From Candidatus Cryosericum septentrionale (GTDB taxonomy: Bacteria > Caldisericota > Caldisericia > Cryosericales > Cryosericaceae), in the NCBI RefSeq assembly GCF_003570995.1, contig NZ_QXIY01000018.1, forward strand, positions 1 through 53,896: DNA of 53,896 nt, in the 5' to 3' direction. The translations under genes and the position numbers were made by a program. This document shows, piece by piece, positions 36,095-43,685 of this stretch. A model generated the notes under the pieces. It made no database searches and had not been told where the DNA came from. It worked only from the letters and a program-made list of their open reading frames with translations. Every line of letters starts with the position of its first letter. The first letter of the stretch is position 1.

Positions 36095-36114
36095 ATATAC
36101 CCTATGGGGTATAT
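36095..36114. promoter_or_regulatory. CsoR/CstR-like operator in the trxB leader
   Basis: ATATACCC and GGGTATAT form a perfect 8-bp inverted repeat around TATG. The ATACCC...GGGTAT pattern is that of operators of the CsoR/RcnR/CstR family (copper, nickel or persulfide sensors). It lies between a candidate -10 and the trxB Shine-Dalgarno site, where a bound repressor would block transcription. No such regulator is encoded in the window. Confidence 0.55.
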
Positions 36115-36125
36115 GGAGGTCGATT

Positions 36126-37079
36126 ATGAGTGAGCGCACTACCGATATTCTGATCATAGGAGCCGGGCCTGCGGGTCTGGCTGCTGCCCTGTATGCCAGC
36201 CGGTCGCTTGTCAAGCCGATTGTGTTGGAACGCATGAGCGTGGGAGGACTGGTTCTTTCGACCGAATGGATCGACAATTACCCCGGATTTCCCGATGGCA
36301 TTGCTGCGCCTGAACTTATGGACCGCATGCGTCGGCAGGCTGAACGGTTCGGTGCGGAATTTGTGTCGGATGAGGTACTCTCGCTCAACAGGACAGACAT
36401 GGGTTTTGGCGTCACGACTGCCGGGGGAACAGTGTACCAGGCTGGTTCGGTCATCGTAGCAACGGGCGCGATGCCGAGGGTTCTTCCCGTTAAAGAGGAA
36501 TCCAAGTACCGTGGACGGGGCATCAGCTACTGCGCTACGTGTGATGCTGCATTCTTTAAGGGGAAGCCGGTCGCCGTGGTGGGTGGTGGTGGCTCCGCAG
36601 TCGAAGAAGCACTGGTGCTTGCGCGCGGTTGCAGCAAGGTGGTTGTGGCGTTTCCGCTCGACTCGCTTCAGGCAGAACCGATCCTGGTTGAACAACTGAG
36701 GGCGCTTTCGAATGTCGAATTTGTTCCGGGTGCGGCCCCCGCAGCCGTTGAGGGAGAGGGAAAGGTAGAGCGACTTCGGCTGCGCCTTTCTGCTGGAGGG
36801 GAGAAGACGCTGGAGGTTGCAGCTGTGTTCGTGGCCATGGAATTTGTTCCGACAGGAGACCTCCTCAAGGGACTGGTTGAAGTCGATGCTCAGGGCTATG
36901 TTGTGACTCCCGAATCGACGGAGACGGGCGTTCCGGGTCTCTACATAGCAGGAGACGTACGACGCAAATCGCTGAAGCAGATTGTGACCGCAGTGGCTGA
37001 CGGAGCAGTTGCTGCACAGAGAGCAGGTATATACGTACGAAGCAGAAAGGGGAAAAAGAATGGCTCTCCTGAGAACTGA
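36126..37079 (+). CDS. trxB: Thioredoxin reductase
   Basis: This FAD-dependent pyridine-nucleotide disulfide oxidoreductase reduces thioredoxin-like partners. The 317-residue protein has GAGPAGLAAA (FAD-binding) at the N terminus, the redox-active CATC near residue 138, the NAD(P)H-binding GGGGSAVEEA near 156, and GLYIAGD near 273. The ATG at 36126 has GGAGGT six bases upstream; codons further upstream belong to a spurious extension through rsfS. Its end overlaps a truncated redoxin reading frame. Confidence 0.95.
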   Translation: MSERTTDILIIGAGPAGLAAALYASRSLVKPIVLERMSVGGLVLSTEWIDNYPGFPDGIAAPELMDRMRRQAERFGAEFVSDEVLSLNRTDMGFGVTTAGGTVYQAGSVIVATGAMPRVLPVKEESKYRGRGISYCATCDAAFFKGKPVAVVGGGGSAVEEALVLARGCSKVVVAFPLDSLQAEPILVEQLRALSNVEFVPGAAPAAVEGEGKVERLRLRLSAGGEKTLEVAAVFVAMEFVPTGDLLKGLVEVDAQGYVVTPESTETGVPGLYIAGDVRRKSLKQIVTAVADGAVAAQRAGIYVRSRKGKKNGSPEN

Positions 37080-37143
37080 GGACGTTGAACTACTACGAAG
37101 TCGTTTTGCCCAAGATCTGGTCAGTCCGGTGACGCTCAACTAG
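37060..37143 (+). pseudogene. N-terminal remnant of a redoxin (protein disulfide oxidoreductase-like) gene
   Basis: A 27-residue frame (MALLRTEDVELLRSRFAQDL, then VSPVTLN) starts at an ATG with AAAGGGG nine bases upstream, overlaps the trxB end and stops at TAG. Its sequence matches the first helix of the glutaredoxin-like or PDO family often found right after trxB. No frame after the stop restores a CxxC motif, and a terminator follows at once. This looks like a 3' deletion of the cognate redoxin gene. The homology is by eye on a short stretch. Confidence 0.5.
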
Positions 37144-37163
37144 TCCTGCAACAGGCACAACAA

Positions 37164-37188
37164 AAAGGCCGGGGTACTCCCGGCCTTT
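37164..37188. terminator. Bidirectional intrinsic terminator between trxB and argF
   Basis: A 10-bp stem AAAGGCCGGG/CCCGGCCTTT with a 5-base loop lies between the convergent genes. On the minus strand, five T residues follow it, so it should end argF transcripts well. On the plus strand there is a TTTGT tail for trxB. Confidence 0.85.
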
Positions 37189-37216
37189 GTCCATCTTGTG
37201 TGATTGAGTACAGCTG

Positions 37217-38152
37217 CTAGCCGAGGAGAAGAGCCAGGACCGCCTTCTGGATATGGAGCCTGTTCTCGGCCTGGTCAAACACCACGCTCTGAGGGCCGTC
37301 CATGACTTCGTCGGTGATCTCTTCGCCGCGGTGAGCCGGCAGACAGTGCAGCACGATGGCATCTTTCTTGGCGTGGCTCATGAGATCAGCAGTAAGGGAG
37401 AAAGGACGCATGACCTTCACGCGTTCCTCATGCTCTGCTTCCTGACCCATGGAGGCCCAGACGTCGGTATAGACGACGTCGACATCCTGGACCGAAACGA
37501 TGGGATCGTTGGTCACGAGGACGGTACTGCCGCACTGCTTGGCGATCTCGGTTGCCGTCCTGACGATGTCTTCCTTGGGCTCGAACCCCCTGGGTGATGC
37601 GATGGCGATGTTGATGCCAACGCGTGCGCATCCGAGCAACAGGGAGTTGGCGACATTGTTGCCGTCGCCGACGTAGGCGAGTCTGAGGCCCTTGAGGGCG
37701 CCCTTCTTCTCGCGGATTGTCATGAGGTCCCCAAGGATCTGGCAGGGATGGCTCAAGTCGGACAGGGCGTTGATGATTGGGGAATCGCTGTTGGCGGCAA
37801 GGTCGACAAGGTCCTGGTGCGCGAACACGCGGGCGACGATACCAGCGACGTAGCGCGAGAGGACATGTGCGGTGTCCGAGATGGTCTCACCGCGGTGCAG
37901 CTGCATGTCGTTCGCGTTGAGGTACAATGCGTGGGCTCCGAGTTCGAATGCTGCGACTTCGAACGACACCCTGGTACGGGTAGAGGCTTTCTGGAAGATC
38001 ATGGCAACAGACTTGCCTTCCAGGTAGTGCTCCTGCTTTCCCACCATGGAATCCATCTTCAGTTTGTCGCCAAACGAGATGATCTCGAGGATCTCCTCTT
38101 TCGAGAAATCCTTGAGGCAGAGCAGGTCCCTTCCTTTGAGTTTTGTGGCCAT
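37217..38152 (-). CDS. argF: Ornithine carbamoyltransferase
   Basis: OTC joins carbamoyl phosphate and ornithine to give citrulline, or runs in reverse in arginine fermentation. The 311-residue protein has the carbamoyl phosphate motif STRTR near residue 57, HPCQ near 135 and the ornithine-site HCLPAHRG near 270. GGGGAGGATT precedes the ATG. It is the second gene after a cDPGS-like GTPase, with 12 bases between. No other arginine genes or carbamate kinase are in the window, so the direction of use is not known. Confidence 0.95.
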   Translation of the reverse strand: MATKLKGRDLLCLKDFSKEEILEIISFGDKLKMDSMVGKQEHYLEGKSVAMIFQKASTRTRVSFEVAAFELGAHALYLNANDMQLHRGETISDTAHVLSRYVAGIVARVFAHQDLVDLAANSDSPIINALSDLSHPCQILGDLMTIREKKGALKGLRLAYVGDGNNVANSLLLGCARVGINIAIASPRGFEPKEDIVRTATEIAKQCGSTVLVTNDPIVSVQDVDVVYTDVWASMGQEAEHEERVKVMRPFSLTADLMSHAKKDAIVLHCLPAHRGEEITDEVMDGPQSVVFDQAENRLHIQKAVLALLLG

Positions 38153-38164
38153 AATCCTCCCCGG

Positions 38165-39481
38165 TCAGATGAGACCGAATTTCTTCAGGACGTCGGCAAT
38201 GGTTGGTGTGCCAATCTCCTGGAGTTCGTAGGTGACGCGGACCGACGGCTTGGAGAGTTTCATGACGCGCAGCAGGTCGATGGGTGTACCCATGACGACG
38301 ACGTCGCACGGGGTTGCCTCGATGGTCTGGCGCAGATCTTCGATCTGTTCATCGCTGTAGCCCATGGCCGGCAGGATGCTCATCTTCTGGGTGTACTTCT
38401 CGAAGGTGGCCTTGATGGAGCCGACTGCATAGGGGTGAGGGTCGATGATCTCGGCTGCGCCGTATTTCTTGGCAGCGACATATCCTGCACCATACGTCAT
38501 TTCACCATGCGTCAGCGTGGGACCGTCCTCGATCACCAGAACCCGCTTGCCGCGGATCATATCCGAGTCTTGGACGAACACAGGAGAAGCCGCCTCGATC
38601 ATGATGGCCTTGGGGTTCACCTTGTACATGTTCTCGCGGACTTCGGACAGCTGTGTGGGAGTAGCTGAGTCGACCTTATTGATTACGATGACGTCCGCCT
38701 GCCGGAAGTTGGTCTCACCTGGATAGTACGTGAGTTCATTACCGGCACGCAGGGGATCGGCGACCGTGATCTTGAGGTCCGGAACGTAGAACGAGAAGTC
38801 ATTGTTGCCGCCGTCCCAGATGATGACGTCTGCTTCCTTCTCTGCTTCGCGAATGATCATCTCATAGTCGACGCCGGCGTAGATAACGGCGCCCATGTCG
38901 ATATATGGCTCGTACTCCTCGCGCTCTTCGATCGTGCACTTGTACTTGTCGAGGTCGGCATACGTCGCAAAGCGCTCACAAGCCTGGGCTGCGAGGTCCC
39001 CGTAGGGCATCGGGTGGCGGATGGAGACGACCTTCTTGCCGGCGGCGCGCAGAGCGCGGACGACGGCGCGGCTGGTCTGGCTCTTGCCGGATCCCGTGCG
39101 AACGGCGCAGATGGAGATAACCGGCTTGCTGGACTTGATTTCGGTGCTCTTCGGGCCGAGCAGGGTGAAGTCGGCGCCATCAGCAAGAACCTGTGAAGCC
39201 TTGTGCATGACGTTCACATGCGGCTGGTCGGAGTACGCGAATACTACTTCATCGACATTGAGCTCAGCGATGAGCTTGTCGAGATCGGACTCTGGGTAGA
39301 TTGGAATACCACTCGGATAGAGCTTGCCGGCCAAGGCGACAGGGTACTTCTTGTCGTCGATGCCGGGGATCTGCGTAGCCGTGAATGCTACCACATCGTA
39401 GTCTGGGTTGTCCCTGTAGACCACGTTGAAATTGTGGAAGTCCCGGCCTGCAGCTCCCATGATCAAGACTCTCTTCTTCAT
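38165..39481 (-). CDS. Cyclic 2,3-diphosphoglycerate synthetase-like GTPase
   Basis: The 438-residue protein matches a bacterial family annotated as GTPase and related to archaeal cyclic 2,3-diphosphoglycerate synthetase. Residues 1-125 form a Rossmann-like domain with VLIMGAAGRDFHNF; residues about 126-300 form a P-loop domain with VRTGSGKSQTS (near 139), WDGGNND and INKVDSA as an NKxD-like motif; and a C-terminal domain has MGYSDEQIEDL. The ATG at 39481 has AGGAGG five bases upstream. It is the first gene of the argF operon. The true reaction in bacteria is unknown; cyclic DPG synthesis is only one option. Confidence 0.8.
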   Translation of the reverse strand: MKKRVLIMGAAGRDFHNFNVVYRDNPDYDVVAFTATQIPGIDDKKYPVALAGKLYPSGIPIYPESDLDKLIAELNVDEVVFAYSDQPHVNVMHKASQVLADGADFTLLGPKSTEIKSSKPVISICAVRTGSGKSQTSRAVVRALRAAGKKVVSIRHPMPYGDLAAQACERFATYADLDKYKCTIEEREEYEPYIDMGAVIYAGVDYEMIIREAEKEADVIIWDGGNNDFSFYVPDLKITVADPLRAGNELTYYPGETNFRQADVIVINKVDSATPTQLSEVRENMYKVNPKAIMIEAASPVFVQDSDMIRGKRVLVIEDGPTLTHGEMTYGAGYVAAKKYGAAEIIDPHPYAVGSIKATFEKYTQKMSILPAMGYSDEQIEDLRQTIEATPCDVVVMGTPIDLLRVMKLSKPSVRVTYELQEIGTPTIADVLKKFGLI

Positions 39482-39510
39482 AAAGCCTCCTCTACAGAGA
39501 ATAACGTCCA

Positions 39511-39528
39511 ATGCCCGCTTCAGGGCAT
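39511..39528 (-). other. Hairpin at the 5' end of the cDPGS-like/argF transcript
   Basis: ATGCCC and GGGCAT form a 6-bp stem around a 6-base loop, close to the expected transcription start (near 39526). It could stabilise the mRNA 5' end. I see no ARG-box-like operator beside it. Confidence 0.35.
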
Positions 39529-39532
39529 CCTG

Positions 39533-39560
39533 ATTTTACCGGCTTAGGCCTCGTTGTCAA
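39533..39560 (-). promoter_or_regulatory. Strong promoter of the cDPGS-like/argF operon
   Basis: Consensus TTGACA (39560-39555) and TAAAAT (39538-39533) have a 16-base spacer on the minus strand, giving a 45-base leader. Confidence 0.7.
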
Positions 39561-39581
39561 ATGACTTGTGCTCCTTTGCAG

Positions 39582-39608
39582 TTGACTATTGGCGGCTGGC
39601 CATATAAT
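39582..39608 (+). promoter_or_regulatory. Promoter of the PASTA-rpe-thiN-tyrS operon
   Basis: TTGACT (39582-39587) and a perfect TATAAT (39603-39608) have a 15-base spacer. It is divergent from the promoter at 39533-39560 and leaves a leader of about 110 bases. Confidence 0.55.
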
Positions 39609-39614
39609 GGTTCA

Positions 39615-39708
39615 GAAGAGTGTCTATGGACAGGTTATGTGCAAGTTGCAGGTTCGGGTCATAGCGGCCCGGCGAGACATGGCAGATGGTTTGACTTCAT
39701 CCGCCTAC
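39615..39708 (+). other. Structured leader of the PASTA lipoprotein mRNA
   Basis: This untranslated stretch contains several small inverted repeats: TGTC/GACA near 39630, TGCAA/TTGCA near 39650, and GGCAGATG/CATCCGCC (39681-39705, one mismatch, 9-base loop) just before the Shine-Dalgarno site. It matches no riboswitch class I know. It may only shield the ribosome-binding site. Confidence 0.3.
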
Positions 39709-39724
39709 AGGTGGAATGACATTG

Positions 39725-40426
39725 ATGATACGAAACCTATATAGATATCTGGTGGCGGTTGCGCTCATCTCTGTCCTGGCAGCAGTTGCAGGCTGTTCGT
39801 CCGGTACTGCCGTTCAGGGCATGATCGAGGCTCCGGTCTTGGTGGGAGTGAGTCTCCGCGAAGCCGAGGCGAAAGCCGCGGAAGTCGGAGTGCAGGTTAA
39901 AGTGCAGTCTTCAGAGACTTCGGACACGATGCCAGTGGATTTTGTCCTCAGACAGGACCCCGAACCTCAGACCGTGGTGCAGAAGGGGCGTGTCATTACT
40001 GTGGTGACCAGTTCGGGGCCCGTTTCTCTGACACTTCCGGACTTTGTCGGTGGGAAGTTCGAGGCGGCGCAGGCCTTCATTGTCGCGAATCAACTGGTCC
40101 TGGGCGGCCTCGTCGAGCAGGTTGACGCGAGTCCGGTTGGAACTGTCCTTGCCCAGGAACCTGCGGGCAATGCCGATGTCGACGGAGGGTCCGTCGTTAC
40201 TCTGACGATCAGCAGAGGGACCATGGCCGCCATGCCGGATCTGGTTGGGCTGTCGCTGACTGAGTCGAAGAAGCATCTGGGTGCCCTCGGGCTCTCGGTG
40301 AGTAAGGTCATCGTATCCGCTCAGACGACTCAACCTGCGCAGCTGGTGCTGAGGCAGGAGCCAGCGGCTGGCGACGCCATCGAGAAAGGCGGCTGGATCG
40401 AGCTGATGGTGTCGAAAGTCCCATGA
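39725..40426 (+). CDS. Lipoprotein with three PASTA domains
   Basis: The 233-residue protein begins with a basic, hydrophobic signal peptide and lipobox VAGC near residue 24, so it is likely lipid-anchored outside the membrane. Three PASTA domains follow (about 35-100, 101-167 and 168-233), the third introduced by MPDLVGLSL. PASTA domains bind muropeptides or lipid II. The ATG at 39725 is chosen because AGGTGGA is nine bases upstream; another ATG at 39716 is too close to it. No kinase domain is present. In many Firmicutes prkC-rsgA-rpe-thiN occupies this place. Confidence 0.9.
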   Translation: MIRNLYRYLVAVALISVLAAVAGCSSGTAVQGMIEAPVLVGVSLREAEAKAAEVGVQVKVQSSETSDTMPVDFVLRQDPEPQTVVQKGRVITVVTSSGPVSLTLPDFVGGKFEAAQAFIVANQLVLGGLVEQVDASPVGTVLAQEPAGNADVDGGSVVTLTISRGTMAAMPDLVGLSLTESKKHLGALGLSVSKVIVSAQTTQPAQLVLRQEPAAGDAIEKGGWIELMVSKVP

Positions 40427-41085
40427 TCGAACAACCGTGCGCCAGAGTGTCCATATCCGTCCTGGGTACGGACTTCACAGAGCTCGGGCGTACTCTTGAG
40501 CGGATTCGGCTGTCGGGGGCCGACAGCATCCACCTGGATATCATGGACGGCCGATTCGTCCCGAACATTTCGTTCGGCTCGTCGATTGCTGCCGACATCG
40601 TCAGGGCATCAGCCCTTCCATGTCGTGCGCACTTGATGATCGAGCACCCTGAGGACGCGTTCGACGCGTTCGTCGGAGCCGGTGTCACCGAGCTGCTCTT
40701 TCACGTGGAGGCGACGCGGTTCCCATTCCGGGCGCTTCAGCTCCTGAAACGGCCTGGCATCGGCAGAGGAGTCGCTGTCAACCCCGCTACGCAGGTAGAG
40801 TCGGTTGTTCCTCTCCTGGACAGTGTCGACACTGTGCTCCTGATGTCGGTGGAACCCGGTTTTGGGGGCCAGTCGTTTCTGCCGGGGACGCTGGCAAAGG
40901 TGCGGGCGCTCCGTTCGGCTGCGGATCGGGCTGGAACGCCCCTTCGCATCGCTGTTGACGGGGGAGTAGATGCGTCGAACGCAGCGGCTCTTTGTGACGC
41001 GGGGGCAGACGAACTTGTGGCTGGGACGGCATTCTTCCGTGCCGCAGACCCTGCTGCATTCGTACGGCTCCTCAAGGGTGCCTGA
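40423..41085 (+). CDS. rpe: Ribulose-phosphate 3-epimerase
   Basis: Rpe interconverts ribulose 5-phosphate and xylulose 5-phosphate in the pentose phosphate pathway. The 220-residue TIM barrel has IHLDIMDGRFVPN near residue 38, AHLMIEHP near 68, LLMSVEPGFGGQ near 140 and VDGGVD near 175; the catalytic aspartates and metal histidines are in place. The ATG overlaps the PASTA gene stop as ATGA. Confidence 0.96.
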   Translation: MIEQPCARVSISVLGTDFTELGRTLERIRLSGADSIHLDIMDGRFVPNISFGSSIAADIVRASALPCRAHLMIEHPEDAFDAFVGAGVTELLFHVEATRFPFRALQLLKRPGIGRGVAVNPATQVESVVPLLDSVDTVLLMSVEPGFGGQSFLPGTLAKVRALRSAADRAGTPLRIAVDGGVDASNAAALCDAGADELVAGTAFFRAADPAAFVRLLKGA

Positions 41086-41096
41086 GGAAAGCAACC

Positions 41097-41756
41097 ATGC
41101 CTGCCGTGCCCACGATCGTCTTCGCCGGGGGAGACCCTGGCTCGTTCTCGTACCTGCGCACGGTTGACTATGCAGACGCATTTCTGGTCGCCGTAGATCG
41201 TGGCCTGGCCGTGATGGCCGAGCTTGGGCTGACCCCTGACCTGTTCGTCGGAGACGGAGACTCCGTTGTTCCAGAGCTGCTGGCGGGGCTGGACAGGAGC
41301 CGCACTCGGGTGGTCATTCTGCCTGCACACAAGGACGTTTCCGATCTCGAGGCTGCATTTGACCTGCTGGTGACGATGGGGAGACAGGGCAGTGTGCTTG
41401 TGCTGGCCGGACTCGGCGGGAGACTCGATCACTGTCTATTCAACTTTCAACTTGCAGCGCGGCATCTCGCTGACTTCGAAGACATTACGTTCGAGGATGA
41501 CCGGTGTCTGGTCAGGCCGCTTACGTCCAGCAATGCCCTGCAGCTCCCGGCGCGCACGACCGTCTCATTTGTTCCTGTGACGCGGGAAGTCGAGTTGAGT
41601 TTGACGGGATTCGAGTACCCTCTGTTGCACGCAGTTGTGCAGCGGGGATCGACGAGAACACTCAGCAATGTCGCCTGCGGCTTGGTTCAGCAGGTCATCG
41701 TGGAGCGGGGCACCGTTGTCATGATTGCCTGGAAGGTACAGAGCGATATTCCATGA
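41097..41756 (+). CDS. thiN: Thiamine pyrophosphokinase
   Basis: ThiN transfers pyrophosphate from ATP to thiamine, giving the TPP used by the Kor enzyme. The 219-residue protein has AVDRGLAVMAELGLTPDLFVGDGDS near residue 31, seen as DRGL and GDGDS where GDFDS is usual, then KDVSDLEAA near 79 and GLGGRLDH near 104. GAGGAAA precedes the ATG. It lies 11 bases after rpe and ends one base beyond a possible tyrS ATG at 41753. Confidence 0.9.
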   Translation: MPAVPTIVFAGGDPGSFSYLRTVDYADAFLVAVDRGLAVMAELGLTPDLFVGDGDSVVPELLAGLDRSRTRVVILPAHKDVSDLEAAFDLLVTMGRQGSVLVLAGLGGRLDHCLFNFQLAARHLADFEDITFEDDRCLVRPLTSSNALQLPARTTVSFVPVTREVELSLTGFEYPLLHAVVQRGSTRTLSNVACGLVQQVIVERGTVVMIAWKVQSDIP

Positions 41757-41767
41757 AAGAGGTGAAG

Positions 41768-43021
41768 ATGAAAAAAGCACAGTTGGAGCAGGAGGTGCAG
41801 CGTCAGCTGAGTATCCTGCGGCGTGGAACAGCGGAAATCGTGAGTGAAGAAGGCCTGGCAACCAAGATTAGGAGTTCCCTCGTTTCGGGGAAGCCACTGC
41901 GGGTAAAGCTGGGAGCGGATCCAAGTGCGCCCGATCTGCATCTCGGGCATGCCGTGGTTCTCGACAAGTTGCGCGAGTTTCAGGACCTGGGCCACCAGGT
42001 CGTGTTCATCATCGGCGACTACACTGCGAGGATCGGGGATCCGTCCGGACGCTCCAAGACGCGTCCACCGTTGACCGGAGAGCAGATCGATGCCAATGCC
42101 ACGACGTACTTCGAGCAGGTCTGCCGGATTCTCGACCCACAGAAAACGGAGGTCCGATACAACGGTGAATGGCTGTCCAGACTGACATTCGAAGAGATCA
42201 TTCGCCTCGCCTCACGGTTCACAATCCAGCAGATTCTGGAGCGCGACGATTTCTCCAAGCGCTACCACGTCCAGGTCCCGATCTTCTTCCACGAATTCTT
42301 CTATCCCCTCATGCAGGCATATGATTCAGTGGCTGTCGAGGCAGACGTCGAGCTGGGCGGCACGGACCAGAAGTTCAATTTCCTTCTCGCTCGCCAATTG
42401 CAGGAACAGGTCGGCCAGGTTGCGCAGGTCGCATTTATGATGCCCATCCTGCCTGGACTCGACGGCATCCACAGGATGAGCAAGAGTCTGGGCAACTACA
42501 TTGGCATAGCAGAGAACGCCGTGGACATGTATGGTAAGTCCATGTCGATTCCGGACGGGTTGATGGAGCAGTACTTCACACTGCTGACCAGCATGCCGGA
42601 ACCAGAGCTCCAGGGTATCGTGGCAGGAATTGCGGACGGCTCCGTACATCCGATGACTGCCAAGAAGCGTCTGGCATTCCTCGTCACTGAGCGTTTCCAT
42701 GGGACAGAGGGCGCGGCGGCTGCGCAGGCCAACTTCGAGAATGTGTTCAGCAAGAGGGCATCGACTGCGTCCGCTGACATCGTTTATGAGGACGTTACAC
42801 TGCCGGCCGAGTTTGCCGGCTTCCCTGAGGTTGCGGTCATCGACCTGCTTTTTGGACTGGGGGCGGTGCCGTCGAAGTCGGAAGCCCGCCGTCTGATTCA
42901 ACAGGGCGGCATCGAAGTGGAGGGGCAGCGTGTTGCCGACATCGGGTTCCGGGTCAGTCTGGGTCATTCGCCCATCCACATGCGCGTTGGCAAGAAGCGG
43001 TTCCTGGCCGTCAATCTCTAG
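41768..43021 (+). CDS. tyrS: Tyrosyl-tRNA synthetase (TyrZ type)
   Basis: This class I synthetase charges tRNA-Tyr. The 417-residue protein has LGADPSAPDLHLGH near residue 40, with HLGH as the HIGH motif, and RMSKS near 237 as KMSKS. A C-terminal S4 RNA-binding domain starts near 355. The sequence is of the TyrZ type (LHLGHAVVL and FQDLGH), not the longer TyrS1 type. GAGG ends five bases before the ATG at 41768; an ATG at 41753 overlapping the thiN stop is the alternative. No T-box leader is visible. Confidence 0.95.
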   Translation: MKKAQLEQEVQRQLSILRRGTAEIVSEEGLATKIRSSLVSGKPLRVKLGADPSAPDLHLGHAVVLDKLREFQDLGHQVVFIIGDYTARIGDPSGRSKTRPPLTGEQIDANATTYFEQVCRILDPQKTEVRYNGEWLSRLTFEEIIRLASRFTIQQILERDDFSKRYHVQVPIFFHEFFYPLMQAYDSVAVEADVELGGTDQKFNFLLARQLQEQVGQVAQVAFMMPILPGLDGIHRMSKSLGNYIGIAENAVDMYGKSMSIPDGLMEQYFTLLTSMPEPELQGIVAGIADGSVHPMTAKKRLAFLVTERFHGTEGAAAAQANFENVFSKRASTASADIVYEDVTLPAEFAGFPEVAVIDLLFGLGAVPSKSEARRLIQQGGIEVEGQRVADIGFRVSLGHSPIHMRVGKKRFLAVNL

Positions 43022-43118
43022 AGGGACGGGACGGCGCGGCGCGCCACTTGACGCAGCCGATCTTGCACGTCTGTTTGTTCAGTGTTGGCGCGGCTTGGAG
43101 GGCACAGGAGGAGGAACA

Positions 43119-43685
43119 GTGAGTGAACCCGTTGAAGGCAAATCGGATCGCACCCGCATGGCCCTGAGAGTCCTGACACTGGACGGGCTCATGATTGGGC
43201 TGAGCATTGTTCTGACGCGTCTCATGTCATTGAATGTTCCCATCGGAGGGGGCCTCGGGGCCAGGATAGGTCTCGGGCATCTCCCGATTGTGTTTACCGG
43301 CATCGTTGCAGGCCCGCTGAGCGGATTGCTGGTTGGAGCTGCCGCTGACCTGGTCGGTTTCGTTATCTGGCCTTCTGGGCCCTTCATTATCTGGCAGATA
43401 ACGGCAATTTCGGCTCTTAATGGTGTCATCCCCTGGATGTTTGTGAAGTTGGGATGGCCACGGTCGCGCACTGCGCGGATATGGATAGGGGTGAGCGTCA
43501 CGCGCCTGGTGCTCAATGTCGGCTGGTTGCCGCTGGTACTGCGTAGCGTCATGAAGCTGCCATACTGGCCCGTATTGGCTGGTCAAGCCGCAGGCAGCGT
43601 CGTGATGGTTCCAGCGACGGCGTTTTTTGTGGAATTGCTCGTGAACGCGTACGAGCGTTCTGGATATGGGCGTCTTCCAGCATAG
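43119..43685 (+). CDS. ECF transporter S component, FolT-like
   Basis: S components bind a vitamin and dock to the shared EcfA/EcfT module. The 188-residue protein has about five or six membrane helices with GHLPIVFTGIVAGPLSGLLVG, seen as GHLPIVFTGIVAGP, and ALNGVIPWM. These are features of the folate-family S components. The GTG at 43119 has GGAGGAGG five bases upstream. The 97 bases before it contain no recognisable folate or thiamine riboswitch. Folate is the likely but unproven ligand; EcfA and EcfT are not in the window. Confidence 0.82.
   Translation: MSEPVEGKSDRTRMALRVLTLDGLMIGLSIVLTRLMSLNVPIGGGLGARIGLGHLPIVFTGIVAGPLSGLLVGAAADLVGFVIWPSGPFIIWQITAISALNGVIPWMFVKLGWPRSRTARIWIGVSVTRLVLNVGWLPLVLRSVMKLPYWPVLAGQAAGSVVMVPATAFFVELLVNAYERSGYGRLPA

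Noticed and set aside
37144-37163. Frameshifted continuation of the truncated redoxin
   Set aside because: None of the three forward frames between the stop and the terminator gives a CxxC motif or redoxin-like residues, so a simple frameshift does not explain the short frame.
41700-41768. T-box leader before tyrS (also considered before argS and metG)
   Set aside because: These genes are separated from upstream genes by too few bases, and no T-box consensus (AGGGTGGNACCGCG-type) is seen.
43022-43118. Possible folate or thiamine riboswitch before the FolT-like gene
   Set aside because: The 97 bases contain no THF- or TPP-riboswitch core sequence or matching stems; the GGCGCGCC palindrome at 43038 is a chance G+C-rich 8-mer.
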